Assembly: GCF_010667575.1 (NCBI RefSeq)
Contig: NZ_JAABNT010000003.1
Span: forward strand, 1-64,000
Direction of reading: 5' to 3'
Length of the DNA stretch: 64,000 nt
Origin: Sulfitobacter sediminilitoris
Lineage (GTDB): Bacteria; Pseudomonadota; Alphaproteobacteria; Rhodobacterales; Rhodobacteraceae
Position numbers and translations under genes: made by a program. The notes below the pieces were generated by a model that worked only from the letters and a program-made list of their open reading frames with translations, made no database searches and was not told the DNA's origin. This document shows, piece after piece, positions 17,313 to 26,568 of this stretch (positions within the stretch are counted from its first letter, which is position 1; each line of letters begins with the position of its first letter).

Positions 17313-17831
17313 ATGAAAACGCTTATCATTTTCGGCACAGTTGAAGGCCAGACTGGCAAGATCGCACGCTATGCCGCAGAGGTTCTCGAAAGACTGGGTC
17401 ACGAGGTAGAGTTGATCGACGCCGATGACCCGGCAGAGATCTCTTTTGCAGGCGTCGATGCCGCAATTCTGGCTGCATCGGTCCACCAACGCCGCCATCC
17501 CCGCAAATTCGAGGCTTTGCTAACCGCCCATGCCGCTGACCTTGCGAAGGTCAAGACGTTGCTCTTGTCCGTAAGCCTGAACGCAGCCTTTCCCGAAGGA
17601 CACGAAGAGGCCCGCGAGTATGTGACCGATATGGAAATGCGGACGCACTTTACGCCGACGGACGATATGTTGGTCGGAGGGGCCTTGCGCACCGCGCACT
17701 ACGACTATTTTGCCCTGCAGGTGATCCAGCACGTTGTCATGCGGGGCCGTCCATTTGATCCGTCCGAGACGGAACATGAATTCACCGACTGGGACGCGCT
17801 GACCAGAAAGCTTGAATCGTTCTTTGTTTAA
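17313..17831 (+). CDS. Flavodoxin-domain protein, HemG-like (menaquinone-dependent protoporphyrinogen oxidase family)
   Basis: 172 residues. The N-terminal FMN phosphate loop (FGTVEGQTGKIARYAAEVL) and the later LLSVSLNAAFPEGHEEAREYV and GALRTAHYDYFALQVIQHVV segments match HemG-type flavodoxins. Such proteins oxidise protoporphyrinogen IX anaerobically in enterobacteria; in alphaproteobacteria the role is less certain. ATG 17313 has an AAGGAG site 7 nt upstream. It is divergent from ctaD, a heme enzyme, which makes a heme link attractive but unproven. Convergent with lipB. Confidence 0.78.
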   Translation: MKTLIIFGTVEGQTGKIARYAAEVLERLGHEVELIDADDPAEISFAGVDAAILAASVHQRRHPRKFEALLTAHAADLAKVKTLLLSVSLNAAFPEGHEEAREYVTDMEMRTHFTPTDDMLVGGALRTAHYDYFALQVIQHVVMRGRPFDPSETEHEFTDWDALTRKLESFFV

Positions 17832-17841
17832 GCGGTGCGTC

Positions 17842-18516
17842 TCAGCCCCCCGCACAGACAGATGTCTTTTTCGCAAAGACCTCGTCGAAAGAGCTGCGCA
17901 GCGCGACGTCCACGTCGTCCATCGTCACGGGCAAGCCCAGATCGACAAGCGACGTTACCCCATGTTCGGTGATGCCGCAGGGCACGATACCGCCAAAGTG
18001 GGTCAAGTCCGGCTCAACGTTGATGCTAATGCCGTGATAACTGATCCATTTGCGCAGACGGATGCCAATGGCGGCGATCTTGTCTTCGGCGGGGCTGCCA
18101 TCGGCCTGCGTTGGTTTTTCAGGTCTTTGTACCCAAACGCCAACGCGCCCCGGTCGTATTTCTCCGCGCAGGTTAAACTGATCCAGCGTCGCGATGACCC
18201 AGGCTTCAAGATCCCGCACGAAACAGCGTACGTCGCGTCCCAGTTTGCCGACATCAAGCATAACGTAGGCCACGCGCTGTCCCGGTCCGTGGTACGTATA
18301 CTGTCCGCCGCGTTTGGTCGAAAAGACAGGAAATCGATCAGGATCAGTCAGATCAGCCGCTTTGGCTGATGTGCCCGCCGTGTAAAGGGGTGGATGCTCA
18401 ACCAGCCAGATGCATTCATCCGCTTCGCCCGCAGCAATTGCCGCGACACGCGCTTCCATCCAGCGTTCGGCTTCGCGGTAATCGGTCAGCCCGTCTGTTG
18501 TGATCCATTCTACCAT
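17842..18516 (-). CDS. lipB: Octanoyl-[ACP]:protein octanoyltransferase LipB
   Basis: 224 residues with the LipB motifs: [12 protein letters not shown], the conserved Lys in [17 protein letters not shown], and the acyl-carrying Cys in GGIVPCGI. It transfers octanoate from ACP to lipoyl domains of 2-oxoacid dehydrogenases and the glycine cleavage H protein. LipA is not in the window. Single gene, 10 nt from the convergent flavodoxin stop. Confidence 0.95.
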   Translation of the reverse strand: MVEWITTDGLTDYREAERWMEARVAAIAAGEADECIWLVEHPPLYTAGTSAKAADLTDPDRFPVFSTKRGGQYTYHGPGQRVAYVMLDVGKLGRDVRCFVRDLEAWVIATLDQFNLRGEIRPGRVGVWVQRPEKPTQADGSPAEDKIAAIGIRLRKWISYHGISINVEPDLTHFGGIVPCGITEHGVTSLVDLGLPVTMDDVDVALRSSFDEVFAKKTSVCAGG

Positions 18517-18561
18517 GACGCGGGTCTATGACAGTTGCAGGGGAACCGGCAAGAGCGCTGC

Positions 18562-19236
18562 TTAGGCTGCGTCCTTTTCGCCGATCACTTTCGTCAGCAT
18601 CTGCGCATATGTCTCGGCCCCTTGCGCGCCGGTCAAAAGATAACGTCCGTCAAAAACCATCGAAGGAACGCCAGAAACGCCGCGTGATGTCCAGAACTGC
18701 TGGTGCGCGCGGGTCTCTTCTGCATGACTGCCCGTTGAAAGAACCTTTGCCGCTGCCTCGCGGTCCAAACCGACCGATTCTGCCACGTTTAGCAAAACGT
18801 CGATGTCCGACACATTCTGACCTTGGGTGAAATGCGCATCAAACAGCGCCATCTTCAGGGGGTGTTGCAGGCCCTGCGACTGTGCCCATCCCAACAGCTG
18901 ATGTGCTGCGAAGGTATTCACGATGCGACTGTCGTCTGAGAAATTGAAAGTGATGCCAAGCGATGCGCCTAGGTCCGTCAACATCTTGCGATTCTGCGCT
19001 GATTGTTCCGGTGTGCTTCCGTATTTTTCCGCAATGTGTTCGGTGAGATACTGACCTTCGGTTGGCATCTGGGGATTAAGTTCGAAGGGATGCCACCGGA
19101 TATAGGCGCCAGCCCCGACCAACCCCAAAGCCTGTTCCAGCTGCCTGAAGCCGACGATGCACCATGGGCACATCACATCCGAGACGATGTCGATTTGAAC
19201 GACGGGCCCATCGGTCGGGGTTTCGGCGTTTGTCAT
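18562..19236 (-). CDS. DsbA-family oxidoreductase, FrnE-like
   Basis: 224 residues, cytoplasmic (no signal peptide). The redox motif CPWC sits in DIVSDVMCPWCIVGFRQL, with the helical insertion and the C-terminal VSGVPSMVFDGRYLLTGAQ (cis-Pro). This is the FrnE group of thioredoxin-fold oxidoreductases, often linked to stress tolerance. It lies 46 nt upstream of lipB on the same strand. Confidence 0.88.
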   Translation of the reverse strand: MTNAETPTDGPVVQIDIVSDVMCPWCIVGFRQLEQALGLVGAGAYIRWHPFELNPQMPTEGQYLTEHIAEKYGSTPEQSAQNRKMLTDLGASLGITFNFSDDSRIVNTFAAHQLLGWAQSQGLQHPLKMALFDAHFTQGQNVSDIDVLLNVAESVGLDREAAAKVLSTGSHAEETRAHQQFWTSRGVSGVPSMVFDGRYLLTGAQGAETYAQMLTKVIGEKDAA

Positions 19237-19393
19237 GCTAGACCTTTCTGACGTGTTCAGGTGCCAAGGTCGGGAATTCCGGACCCTGTTTCAAGGGGAA
19301 CCCTCAATTTCGGACGTGATCGCGCTTTGGCACCCGCAAAAGCTGTGTTAACTTTCCAATAATACCACGATTCATTTTTCACGGAGCGTATTG

Positions 19394-20740
19394 ATGTATT
19401 TCAAGATGATCACAGGGGCCGTACTTGGCGCCTCACTTGCCATAGTTCCCGCAGATACAGCCAGGGCGGATGCCGGCGACTTTATCGCGGGTGCCATCAT
19501 TGGCGGCATTGTAGGGGCGAATGCCAAGAAACAACGCAGTTCAACCAACCGGACCTACAGGAAGAAGACGTATCGTTCGACGATCCCGTCCACACAACAG
19601 GGTCGGAGTATTCAGGCATCGCTGAACTACTTTGGTTTTGATGCAGGTAGCGTAGACGGTCAGTTGGGCCGCAAGAGCCGAAATGCGATTTCCCAATATC
19701 AGGCCTATCTTGGCTATCCGGTTACGGGACAGCTGTCAGCGTTTGAACAAAATCTGCTGATCTCAAGCTACAACCGGGCTCAGGCAGGTGGCTATGCTGT
19801 TCAGCAGCAAGTTGCGGCCACTCCGGACGGCACGCGTGGTTTGCTCAAGACGTACCGGGCCGAGATGGCGGGTCAGTCGCCCGCTGGTGTGCCTGCGCCT
19901 CAGACGACAATCGTTGCTGCACCGCAACCTGCGCCGCAGCCCGTGCCGGTACCGAGTACAACTGTGGCCGCAGCACCACTTGGCGCGGCTGCAGGACTTG
20001 CCGCTGCAGTGGCGCCTTCGACCGGCTTGCCGAATTTCATGGGCGCGGGAACGCAGGCCTCTCTTGCCTCGCATTGCAACACCGTCTCGCTGATCACCAA
20101 TACCAACAGTGGTTTCACCACTTTGGCCAGCATGTCTGACCCCAATGTGGCGATAAACGAACAGTTCTGCCTTGCACGCACCTATGCCATTGCCAAATCT
20201 GAAGAACTGGTGAGTCAAATTCAGGGATTTACCCCCGATCAGATCGCCCAACAGTGCGAAGGATTTGGACCGGCGATGAAAGACTACGTTTCGTCGTTGT
20301 CGCTCAAGCCGCGTGATGCGGTCGTGGCGGATGTGTCTTCATTCATCCTGACCACCGGTATGTCTCCGGCGCAGCTGGCCGGAACCGCACGGATTTGCAT
20401 GGGCGTCGGGTACCGGACGGATAACATGGATGTGGCCGTTGGATCGGCGCTGCTGCTCTATGCGATGGGCGAGGGTGTCTACGGTGAGTTGATGGGCCAC
20501 CACCTGAGCCAGGGCTTTGGTCCAGCCAAGCGTGTGGACATGGCGACAAGCTGGTATGATGCGGGATTGGCAGCTGTGGATGCGGGCGCTGCTGCTGTTT
20601 TCGTTCCCGGTCAGCCAGAACGGACGGAGTTGATCCGTGCCGCTGCCCAGCGAATGACGAACGGCGGTGCGGCAGGGAACTTGCCCCAGCCTCAGCCTGC
20701 GTCAAGCACTGGCTTGCCGACATTTTCAATCAGCGAATAA
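19394..20740 (+). CDS. Exported peptidoglycan-binding-domain protein
   Basis: 448 residues. A signal peptide (MYFKMITGAVLGASLAIVPADTARA) is followed by a glycine-rich short hydrophobic segment (FIAGAIIGGIVGA). A PG_binding_1 repeat (RSIQASLNYFGFDAGSVDGQLGRKSRNAI) spans about 75-125. An Ala/Pro/Val-rich linker (about 165-210) precedes an unrecognised C-terminal helical domain. No protease or lytic active site is visible. Probably a cell-envelope structural protein. ATG 19394 is preferred over the TTG before it, with GGAG 8 nt upstream. Confidence 0.8.
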   Translation: MYFKMITGAVLGASLAIVPADTARADAGDFIAGAIIGGIVGANAKKQRSSTNRTYRKKTYRSTIPSTQQGRSIQASLNYFGFDAGSVDGQLGRKSRNAISQYQAYLGYPVTGQLSAFEQNLLISSYNRAQAGGYAVQQQVAATPDGTRGLLKTYRAEMAGQSPAGVPAPQTTIVAAPQPAPQPVPVPSTTVAAAPLGAAAGLAAAVAPSTGLPNFMGAGTQASLASHCNTVSLITNTNSGFTTLASMSDPNVAINEQFCLARTYAIAKSEELVSQIQGFTPDQIAQQCEGFGPAMKDYVSSLSLKPRDAVVADVSSFILTTGMSPAQLAGTARICMGVGYRTDNMDVAVGSALLLYAMGEGVYGELMGHHLSQGFGPAKRVDMATSWYDAGLAAVDAGAAAVFVPGQPERTELIRAAAQRMTNGGAAGNLPQPQPASSTGLPTFSISE

Positions 20741-20771
20741 CACCGCTGGTCGACGCGAAATCAACCAACCC

Positions 20772-20810
20772 CGGCGCCTAGCGGCGCCGTGTTCTTTCGT
20801 ACTTTTTTGC
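20772..20810 (+). terminator. Probable terminator
   Basis: The 7-bp GC stem CGGCGCC (20772-20778) / GGCGCCG (20783-20789) with loop TAGC is followed by a T-rich tail containing TTTTTT. It sits between the peptidoglycan-binding gene and tRNA-Leu. Confidence 0.6.
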
Positions 20811-20861
20811 TCTTGAGAACTGCGGCGTTCCCCGCTACACCCTCGCCACCAACCATGGCTT

Positions 20862-20947
20862 GCGGTCGTGGCGGAATGGTAGACGCGCAGCGTTGAGGTC
20901 GCTGTGGGGTAATACCCGTGAGAGTTCGAGTCTCTCCGACCGCACCA
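20862..20947 (+). tRNA. tRNA-Leu(GAG)
   Basis: 86-nt class II tRNA. Acceptor GCGGTCG pairs with CGACCGC; the anticodon stem CAGCG/CGCTG encloses TTGAGGT, giving anticodon GAG. The T-loop is GTTCGAGTC and CCA is encoded. Confidence 0.95.
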
Positions 20948-20997
20948 CTTTCTAACAAGGCTCAAAATCTTGCGCAGCAGAGTGCTTCGGCCTTTTG

Positions 20998-21927
20998 CTA
21001 TGACAGTGCCGAGAGCCAAAACCAGACAGTCAGAATCGAGCTTGCCGTGGCGATCAGCACAGCTGATGCCGCTACTCGGCGGGCGCGGCCATACATATTG
21101 GCAAAGATATAGGCGTTGAACCCCGGCGCCATGGCTGCCGTTAAGACCCCCGCGCGGAAAAGTTCAGGCTCCACTTCCAATGCTTTGCCCATGCTCCAGG
21201 TGATCGCCGGATGAACCAGCAATGCAATCGCGCAAACCATCGCGATGGTTTTCATATCACCTTCAGGCCGGTACTGGATCAGGACGCCGCCAAGCGCAAA
21301 AAGGGCGGCGGGCAGGGCCGCGCGCACGATCAGCGACAGCGCGTCATCGACCACGTCGGGGATGGCGATACCGCTGATGTTGACCGCAAATCCGGCAAGG
21401 ATCCCAAGCACCAAGGCATTCCGAAACATCGCGCGGCTGACGGAGCGGACCAGGGTGAGCCCCGACTGCCCCCGGTTACGAACGATTTCCATCACCGTGA
21501 TGCCAAGGCCGTAACAAAAAGGCGAATGGAAGGCGATGATCGCATAATTCCCCGTCAGGGAATCCGGGCCGTAGGCACGTTCGGATATCGGCAATCCCAG
21601 CAACACAGAGTTTGAGAAGAGCGCACAGAAGCCAATCGCAATACAGTCCTCCCAGTCGCGTTTGAAAAACACCCGCGCACCGGCAATCCCCAGTGCAAAA
21701 CTCATGGCCGCGCCAGAGTAAAAGCTGAGCAACAAGCGCGGATTAAAAGAAGTGCCGATGTCGATGTAGGCAATGGCCTGAAACAGCAGGCAGGGGATGG
21801 CGAAGTTCTGCGTGAACCGCATCACGCCGTCGATCCCTTCTATAGGGAACAGCCCGCGCCACACGGCGACATAGCCGAACCCGATGACCAGAAAGACCGG
21901 CAGAATGACATCAAGAAGGGTTTGCAC
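20998..21927 (-). CDS. AEC family transporter
   Basis: 309 residues with ten predicted membrane helices in two halves. The N-half begins LLDVILPVFLVIGFGYVAVWRG; the C-half contains ALPAALFALGGVLI, a conserved AEC (auxin efflux carrier) segment, and MAPGFNAYIFANMYG. Bacterial members carry small organic acids such as malate or malonate. No neighbouring enzyme hints at the substrate. Confidence 0.88.
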   Translation of the reverse strand: MQTLLDVILPVFLVIGFGYVAVWRGLFPIEGIDGVMRFTQNFAIPCLLFQAIAYIDIGTSFNPRLLLSFYSGAAMSFALGIAGARVFFKRDWEDCIAIGFCALFSNSVLLGLPISERAYGPDSLTGNYAIIAFHSPFCYGLGITVMEIVRNRGQSGLTLVRSVSRAMFRNALVLGILAGFAVNISGIAIPDVVDDALSLIVRAALPAALFALGGVLIQYRPEGDMKTIAMVCAIALLVHPAITWSMGKALEVEPELFRAGVLTAAMAPGFNAYIFANMYGRARRVAASAVLIATASSILTVWFWLSALS

Positions 21928-21985
21928 GTGCGGGCCTTGGATTTGGCCGACAGGACGGCACTGTTAGATCAGAGAAGGTAGGAAA

Positions 21986-22786
21986 TCAGGAAATTGGGAA
22001 GGTCAGCACCATCCCGTCATAAGCCGGGGCGATGTGATCGGGCGTTTCGGCAGCTATGGTACGGTAATCCAGATCATTGTGCATGTTGGTCAGTACGGCG
22101 GATTTTGGTGCCATGTCTTTGATCCAGCCAAGGGTTTGATCAAGGTGGCTGTGCGTCGGGTGCGGCTCGCGGCGCAAGGCGTCGACGATCCAGCAGGTTA
22201 GGTTCTCAAGGTGTGGCCACACGCCGTCAGGAATGCTTGCCACGTCAGGCAGATACGCGACGTCGCTAAACCTGAAACCCAGCGCATCCATTCCGCCGTG
22301 TTTTACAAGAAACGGCGTAAAGGTCAGTGATCCGCCAGGCCCGTCGATGGCCACGTCGCCATCAATGTCATGCAGGTTCAGGATCGGTGGGTACATGGAC
22401 CCTTCGGGCCGGATGAAGGCATAGCCGAAGCGATCCAGAAGCGCTTGCTTGGTGGGGGCATCCGCATAGACGGGCAGACGTTCGCGCATATTGATGACAA
22501 TCATCCGCAGATCATCGAGGCCGTGCACATGGTCGGCATGGGCGTGCGTATAGAGCACCGCGTCCAGGCGACCGACGTTCGCTTCCAGCAGCTGATTGCG
22601 CATGTCGGGGGAGGTGTCGATCAGGACAGTGGTCGTGCCAGCGTCAGTTACCCGTTCCACCAGAATGGAGCATCGCTGTCGCCGGTTGCGCGGCTCCTCC
22701 GGGTCGCAATCGCCCCAGTGACCGCCCAGGCGCGGCACCCCTCCGGATGAGCCGCAGCCAAGGATGGTGATCCGTAGTTCAGCCAT
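21986..22786 (-). CDS. MBL-fold metallo-hydrolase (PhnP-like)
   Basis: 266 residues. The metallo-beta-lactamase metal motif is THAHADHVHGLDDL; a further Asp is in IDTSPDMRNQLL and a His in THSHLDQTL. The N-terminal GCGSSGGVPRLGGHWGDCDP is typical of the PhnP/phosphodiesterase-like group that cleaves cyclic or phosphodiester bonds. It overlaps the tatD start/stop by 1 nt and is the last gene of the dac-tmk-holB-tatD run. Confidence 0.88.
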   Translation of the reverse strand: MAELRITILGCGSSGGVPRLGGHWGDCDPEEPRNRRQRCSILVERVTDAGTTTVLIDTSPDMRNQLLEANVGRLDAVLYTHAHADHVHGLDDLRMIVINMRERLPVYADAPTKQALLDRFGYAFIRPEGSMYPPILNLHDIDGDVAIDGPGGSLTFTPFLVKHGGMDALGFRFSDVAYLPDVASIPDGVWPHLENLTCWIVDALRREPHPTHSHLDQTLGWIKDMAPKSAVLTNMHNDLDYRTIAAETPDHIAPAYDGMVLTFPIS

Positions 22787-23592
22787 CAGGCAGCCGCCTT
22801 GTACTGGGCGGCCTTGGCGAACAAGCGTTCAAAGTTTGCCTGTGTTTGCCCGGCGAATTGGACGTAATCGATCCCGAAAGTTTCGGCCGCGCGACGGGCG
22901 GTATGCGCGGTGTAGGCTGGTTCATTGCGTTTGCCCCGGTGCGGCGGCGGCGCAAGATAAGGCGCATCCGTTTCCACCAGTATCCGGTCCAGCGGCGCCG
23001 CGGCAAAGATGTCGCGCAGCTCATTCGATTTCGGAAATGCGGTGATGCCCGACATGCTGAGATAAAAGCCCAGATCAAGCGCGGCCTTGGCCAGATCGGC
23101 GGATGAGGAAAAGCAATGCATGACGCAAGAATATGCGCCGTTTCTGTATTCCTCGGTCAAAATGCGGGCCATGTCATCATCCGCGTCCCGTGCGTGGATG
23201 ATCAGTGGCAAACCGGTTTGACGTGCTGCGGCGATGTGAATGCGCAGGGAGGTTTGCTGGATCTCCGCACTTTCCGCTGTGTAATGGTAGTCTAATCCGG
23301 TCTCGCCAATCCCGACCATCTTGGGGTGCTGCGTCAACGCGATAAGATCATCGGCGCTGACTAGAGGTTCGGTGGCGGCAGACATTGGGTGTGTGCCCGC
23401 GGCAAAGAAAACGGGGGCATGGGCTTCGGCGATCGCGCGGACAGTGTCCACGTTCTTGAGTTTCGTGCAGATCGTCACCATGCGCGTCACGCCCGCTTCG
23501 GCTGCGCGGGCGATCACCTCTGGCAGGTGGCCCTCGAAGTCAGGAAAGTCGAGATGGCAGTGGCTGTCTGTGATCTGGGGTACGTCGGTCAT
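22786..23592 (-). CDS. TatD family metal-dependent DNase
   Basis: 268 residues, TIM-barrel hydrolase. Metal ligands are in DSHCHLDF, GETGLDYHY, IIHARDADDD, MHCFS and ETDAPYL. The YcfH/TatD group is a deoxyribonuclease acting on 3' ends. The tmk-holB-tatD order is widely conserved and points to a nucleotide/DNA replication housekeeping operon. Confidence 0.93.
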   Translation of the reverse strand: MTDVPQITDSHCHLDFPDFEGHLPEVIARAAEAGVTRMVTICTKLKNVDTVRAIAEAHAPVFFAAGTHPMSAATEPLVSADDLIALTQHPKMVGIGETGLDYHYTAESAEIQQTSLRIHIAAARQTGLPLIIHARDADDDMARILTEEYRNGAYSCVMHCFSSSADLAKAALDLGFYLSMSGITAFPKSNELRDIFAAAPLDRILVETDAPYLAPPPHRGKRNEPAYTAHTARRAAETFGIDYVQFAGQTQANFERLFAKAAQYKAAA

Positions 23593-23607
23593 GCCTGTCC
23601 GTGAATG

Positions 23608-24720
23608 CTATTTTGGCGCGCAATCGGCTATCTTCAGCAGGGTATCTAGGACCAGTGCGGCAGGGTCAAGGTTGACCGCCAGCCCGTGCTGGGCCCGGGC
23701 AGATATCTCTTGGGCCAGATCGGCCCACTTGCGCCCCTGATACGCAGAGGGAGACAGCCTTTTCATCACCTCAGCTTCGCCCGGTGCCGCTTCTGTTGCG
23801 GGTGGTGCGCCGGTGGCACCGGTCCGGGCAAGGCGGCTGAGCATCAGATCAATCAGCGTGAAAAGCAGGGCCAGCTTTTCCTCAGCACCGCGTTGGGCCG
23901 CTGCTTCGGCCAGTTTGATGGCGCGGGCGCGGTCCATGCGGGGCAGGGTCGACATCAGGCCCATCAGTTCTGCATAGATGTTGAGACCGCCCATCAGCGA
24001 CAAGCGCAACGCGCCACCAACAGATCCACCGGACAAGGCGGCAAGGGCTGCTGGGTCGCCTTCGACGGCCACGCCGGAGGCATCCAGCGCTTCGGCCATC
24101 TGCGCAGGCGTCAGCGTGTTCAGCCGCAGGGTGCGGCACCGCGACCGGATCGTCGGCAGGAGGCTGGAAGGCTGGTGGCTGAGCAAGAGAAGCGTGGCGC
24201 GCTCAGGCGGCTCTTCCAACATTTTCAACAGAGCATTTGCTGCGTTGACGTTCATCTCATCCGCATCATCAATGATCACGACTCGCCTGCCACCGTCGGT
24301 GGATGACATCTGAAAAAAGCCGTTCAACGCGCGAATATCATCCACCACGATCTGCTTGCGCATCCGCTTGGTATCCGGGTTCATCGTGCGTGTGATGGCC
24401 TTCAGCCCGCCTTCGCCGCCCGATGCAATGCGGCGCGCAACAGGGTGATCTGGATCGATGTCCAGCGTTGTCGGCTGGGGTGCTGCGAACATGCCGCCAT
24501 CGTCATCTGGGGTTGCCAGCAGAAACCGTGCAATGCGCCAGGCCAATGTTGCTTTGCCCACACCGCGCGGACCCGTCAGCAACCAAGCATGATGCAATTT
24601 GCCCGCGTTGAACGCATCCAGAAACGCCGTCTGCGCCGCATCTTGCCCGATCAGACGCGGGGTTTCTCGCGGGTGAAGGGCACCTTCGATGCGGTCAGGC
24701 TGTGGGACATCGTCGCTCAT
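23608..24720 (-). CDS. holB: DNA polymerase III subunit delta'
   Basis: About 370 residues from MSDDVPQPDR. The clamp-loader AAA+ core has P-loop GPRGVGKATLAW, the Walker B-like VVIIDDADEMN and sensor region LLLLSHQPSSLLPTIRSRC (SRC motif). It is the stator subunit of the clamp loader. An upstream in-frame ATG at 24744 would add eight residues; neither start has a strong ribosome site. It lies between tmk and tatD. Confidence 0.92.
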   Translation of the reverse strand: MSDDVPQPDRIEGALHPRETPRLIGQDAAQTAFLDAFNAGKLHHAWLLTGPRGVGKATLAWRIARFLLATPDDDGGMFAAPQPTTLDIDPDHPVARRIASGGEGGLKAITRTMNPDTKRMRKQIVVDDIRALNGFFQMSSTDGGRRVVIIDDADEMNVNAANALLKMLEEPPERATLLLLSHQPSSLLPTIRSRCRTLRLNTLTPAQMAEALDASGVAVEGDPAALAALSGGSVGGALRLSLMGGLNIYAELMGLMSTLPRMDRARAIKLAEAAAQRGAEEKLALLFTLIDLMLSRLARTGATGAPPATEAAPGEAEVMKRLSPSAYQGRKWADLAQEISARAQHGLAVNLDPAALVLDTLLKIADCAPK

Positions 24721-24765
24721 GGGGCGGGTGTAGCACGTTTGCATGCAGAGGGAAGATGGGTGCCG

Positions 24766-25395
24766 TCAGGCATTCAGACGCTTTGCCACTGTGCGCTGAA
24801 CATCTTCGGCGACGTCCTCGATGGGGCGCCCCCCGTCTATGGTAACAAACCTCTCCGGGAACTCTCCCGCTAAGGCCAGAAAACCATCCCGCATCGCCTG
24901 CTGCAGTTCTTCGCCAAAGTCCTCGAACCGTTCCTCCACCCCTTGTCGGGACAGGGCCCGAGATAGACCTTTGGCTGGATCCATATCGATGAGGATCGTC
25001 ATGTCCGGTTCAATTCCAATCATCAGGCGGTGCAGTTCATCGACCAAGCCGCGCAGATTGCCCCGCGACAGGCCCTGATACATGCGTGTAGAATCTGCGA
25101 AACGGTCACAGATCACAACTTTGCCCGCATCCAGTGCGGGTTGAATGGTGCGTTCCAGGTGGTCACGCCGGGCTGCGGTGAACAGCAGGATTTCGGTGCG
25201 GGCGGACCAGCGGTCAGGATCACCTTGCAAGACAAGCGCGCGAATTTCCTCAGCCCCAGGAGAGCCACCGGGCTCGCGGGTCAGGACGACATCGCGGCCT
25301 TGGGCGCGCAGATGCTCAGCCAGAAGCCTCGCCTGCGTGGACTTACCCGACCCGTCAATGCCTTCAAAGCTGATAAAAAGGCCGTCCGTTCTCAC
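24766..25395 (-). CDS. tmk: Thymidylate kinase
   Basis: 209 residues. P-loop FEGIDGSGKSTQARLLAEHL, DRF/DRY-like motif VICDRFADSTRMYQG and the lid LSRQGVEERFEDFG identify dTMP kinase, which phosphorylates dTMP to dTDP. Its start overlaps the carboxypeptidase stop by 4 nt. Confidence 0.95.
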   Translation of the reverse strand: MRTDGLFISFEGIDGSGKSTQARLLAEHLRAQGRDVVLTREPGGSPGAEEIRALVLQGDPDRWSARTEILLFTAARRDHLERTIQPALDAGKVVICDRFADSTRMYQGLSRGNLRGLVDELHRLMIGIEPDMTILIDMDPAKGLSRALSRQGVEERFEDFGEELQQAMRDGFLALAGEFPERFVTIDGGRPIEDVAEDVQRTVAKRLNA

Positions 25396-26543
25396 GAAGC
25401 GTCCTGAGGCCCGGCGTTCAGTCGGGCCAAGAGGTGTTTGGCAGCCGCCGTCACCTTGACCATGAAACCGCCCACCGGCACAGTTTCAGCCGCAACAAGC
25501 GGCACCCGGATTTCCGGCAGATCTTCACGGGTCAGGATCAGTTCGGCCAAGGCATCCCCCTTGGCAACCGGGGCGCGGAAGGGACCAGTATAAACGATCT
25601 CCCCTTCCAGGCCGCCGCTGGCACTGATCGGGGTCAGGACGGACAGGTCTTCGGCCAGTTCGAGACCGACAGAGGTTTGCATGCCCATCGAAACCGGTGC
25701 TTCGGCAAGTTGCGTACCTGCCGTGCCCAGCGTCTGTTGACTGAATTGACGGAAGGCCCAATTGACGATCGATTCCGATTCGCGCGCACGTTCTGCGACA
25801 GTCTGCAGACCTGAAATCACAAAGATCACGCGGCGGTCCCCCTGCCTTGCGCTGCCAACCAGACCGTAGCCCGCTTCCTGCGTGTGCCCGGTCTTGAGAC
25901 CGTCTGCGCCGATGTCCAGCGCCAGTAGCGGGTTGCGGTTAAAGCGGTTCGCGCTTTCGTTCTCATCAAACAGGAACTCACGTTCGGCGAACATTGGATA
26001 GAACTGGGGGAAATCGCTGATCAAGCGGTTCGCCAGCAAACCAAGATCCCGCATCGACATGCGGTGCCCCGGTTTCGGCCAGCCGTTTGAGTTCATGAAC
26101 GTCGAATTTGTCATCCCCATCTGCTGGGCGCGCATGGTCATATCGCGGGCAAAGCGGGATTCCGTACCTGACAGCGCCTCTGCAATCACTACACAAGCGT
26201 CATTGCCGGACAGCACGATGATGCCCCGCAGCAGGTCTTCGACTGACACACGCTCGCCTTCCTGCAGGAACATGGTCGAGCCGCCGTAGCGCGCCGCTTC
26301 TGATGACACCAAAAGTTCCTGATCCAGCTCCAGCCGGCCCGTCGATACGGCCTCAAACGCCATGTAGAGCGTCATGAGTTTGGACATAGACGCAGGCGGC
26401 AATGGCTCATCGGCGTTCTTGGACAGCAAGACGGTACCGGTGGTTTGGTCCAGCACATAGGCTGCCGTCGCCTTGGTTTCGAAGGCGGCAGCGGAAAAGG
26501 TGGTTAGGATCAGCGCCAGACTGGCAGCAATAAGGCGGATCAT
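25392..26543 (-). CDS. D-alanyl-D-alanine carboxypeptidase (PBP5/6-like)
   Basis: 383 residues with a signal peptide (MIRLIAASLALILTTFSAAAF). The penicilloyl serine transferase motifs are SMSK (acyl-serine, PPASMSKLMTLY), SGN (VLSGNDACVV) and KTG (DGLKTGHTQEAGYG). A beta-rich PBP5 C-terminal domain follows (about 285-380). It trims the terminal D-Ala from peptidoglycan pentapeptides in the periplasm. It lies 25 nt downstream of the SPOR lipoprotein gene, giving a cell-wall pair. Confidence 0.93.
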   Translation of the reverse strand: MIRLIAASLALILTTFSAAAFETKATAAYVLDQTTGTVLLSKNADEPLPPASMSKLMTLYMAFEAVSTGRLELDQELLVSSEAARYGGSTMFLQEGERVSVEDLLRGIIVLSGNDACVVIAEALSGTESRFARDMTMRAQQMGMTNSTFMNSNGWPKPGHRMSMRDLGLLANRLISDFPQFYPMFAEREFLFDENESANRFNRNPLLALDIGADGLKTGHTQEAGYGLVGSARQGDRRVIFVISGLQTVAERARESESIVNWAFRQFSQQTLGTAGTQLAEAPVSMGMQTSVGLELAEDLSVLTPISASGGLEGEIVYTGPFRAPVAKGDALAELILTREDLPEIRVPLVAAETVPVGGFMVKVTAAAKHLLARLNAGPQDAS

Positions 26544-26568
26544 GATTTGTATATGCTCCTGTCAGATA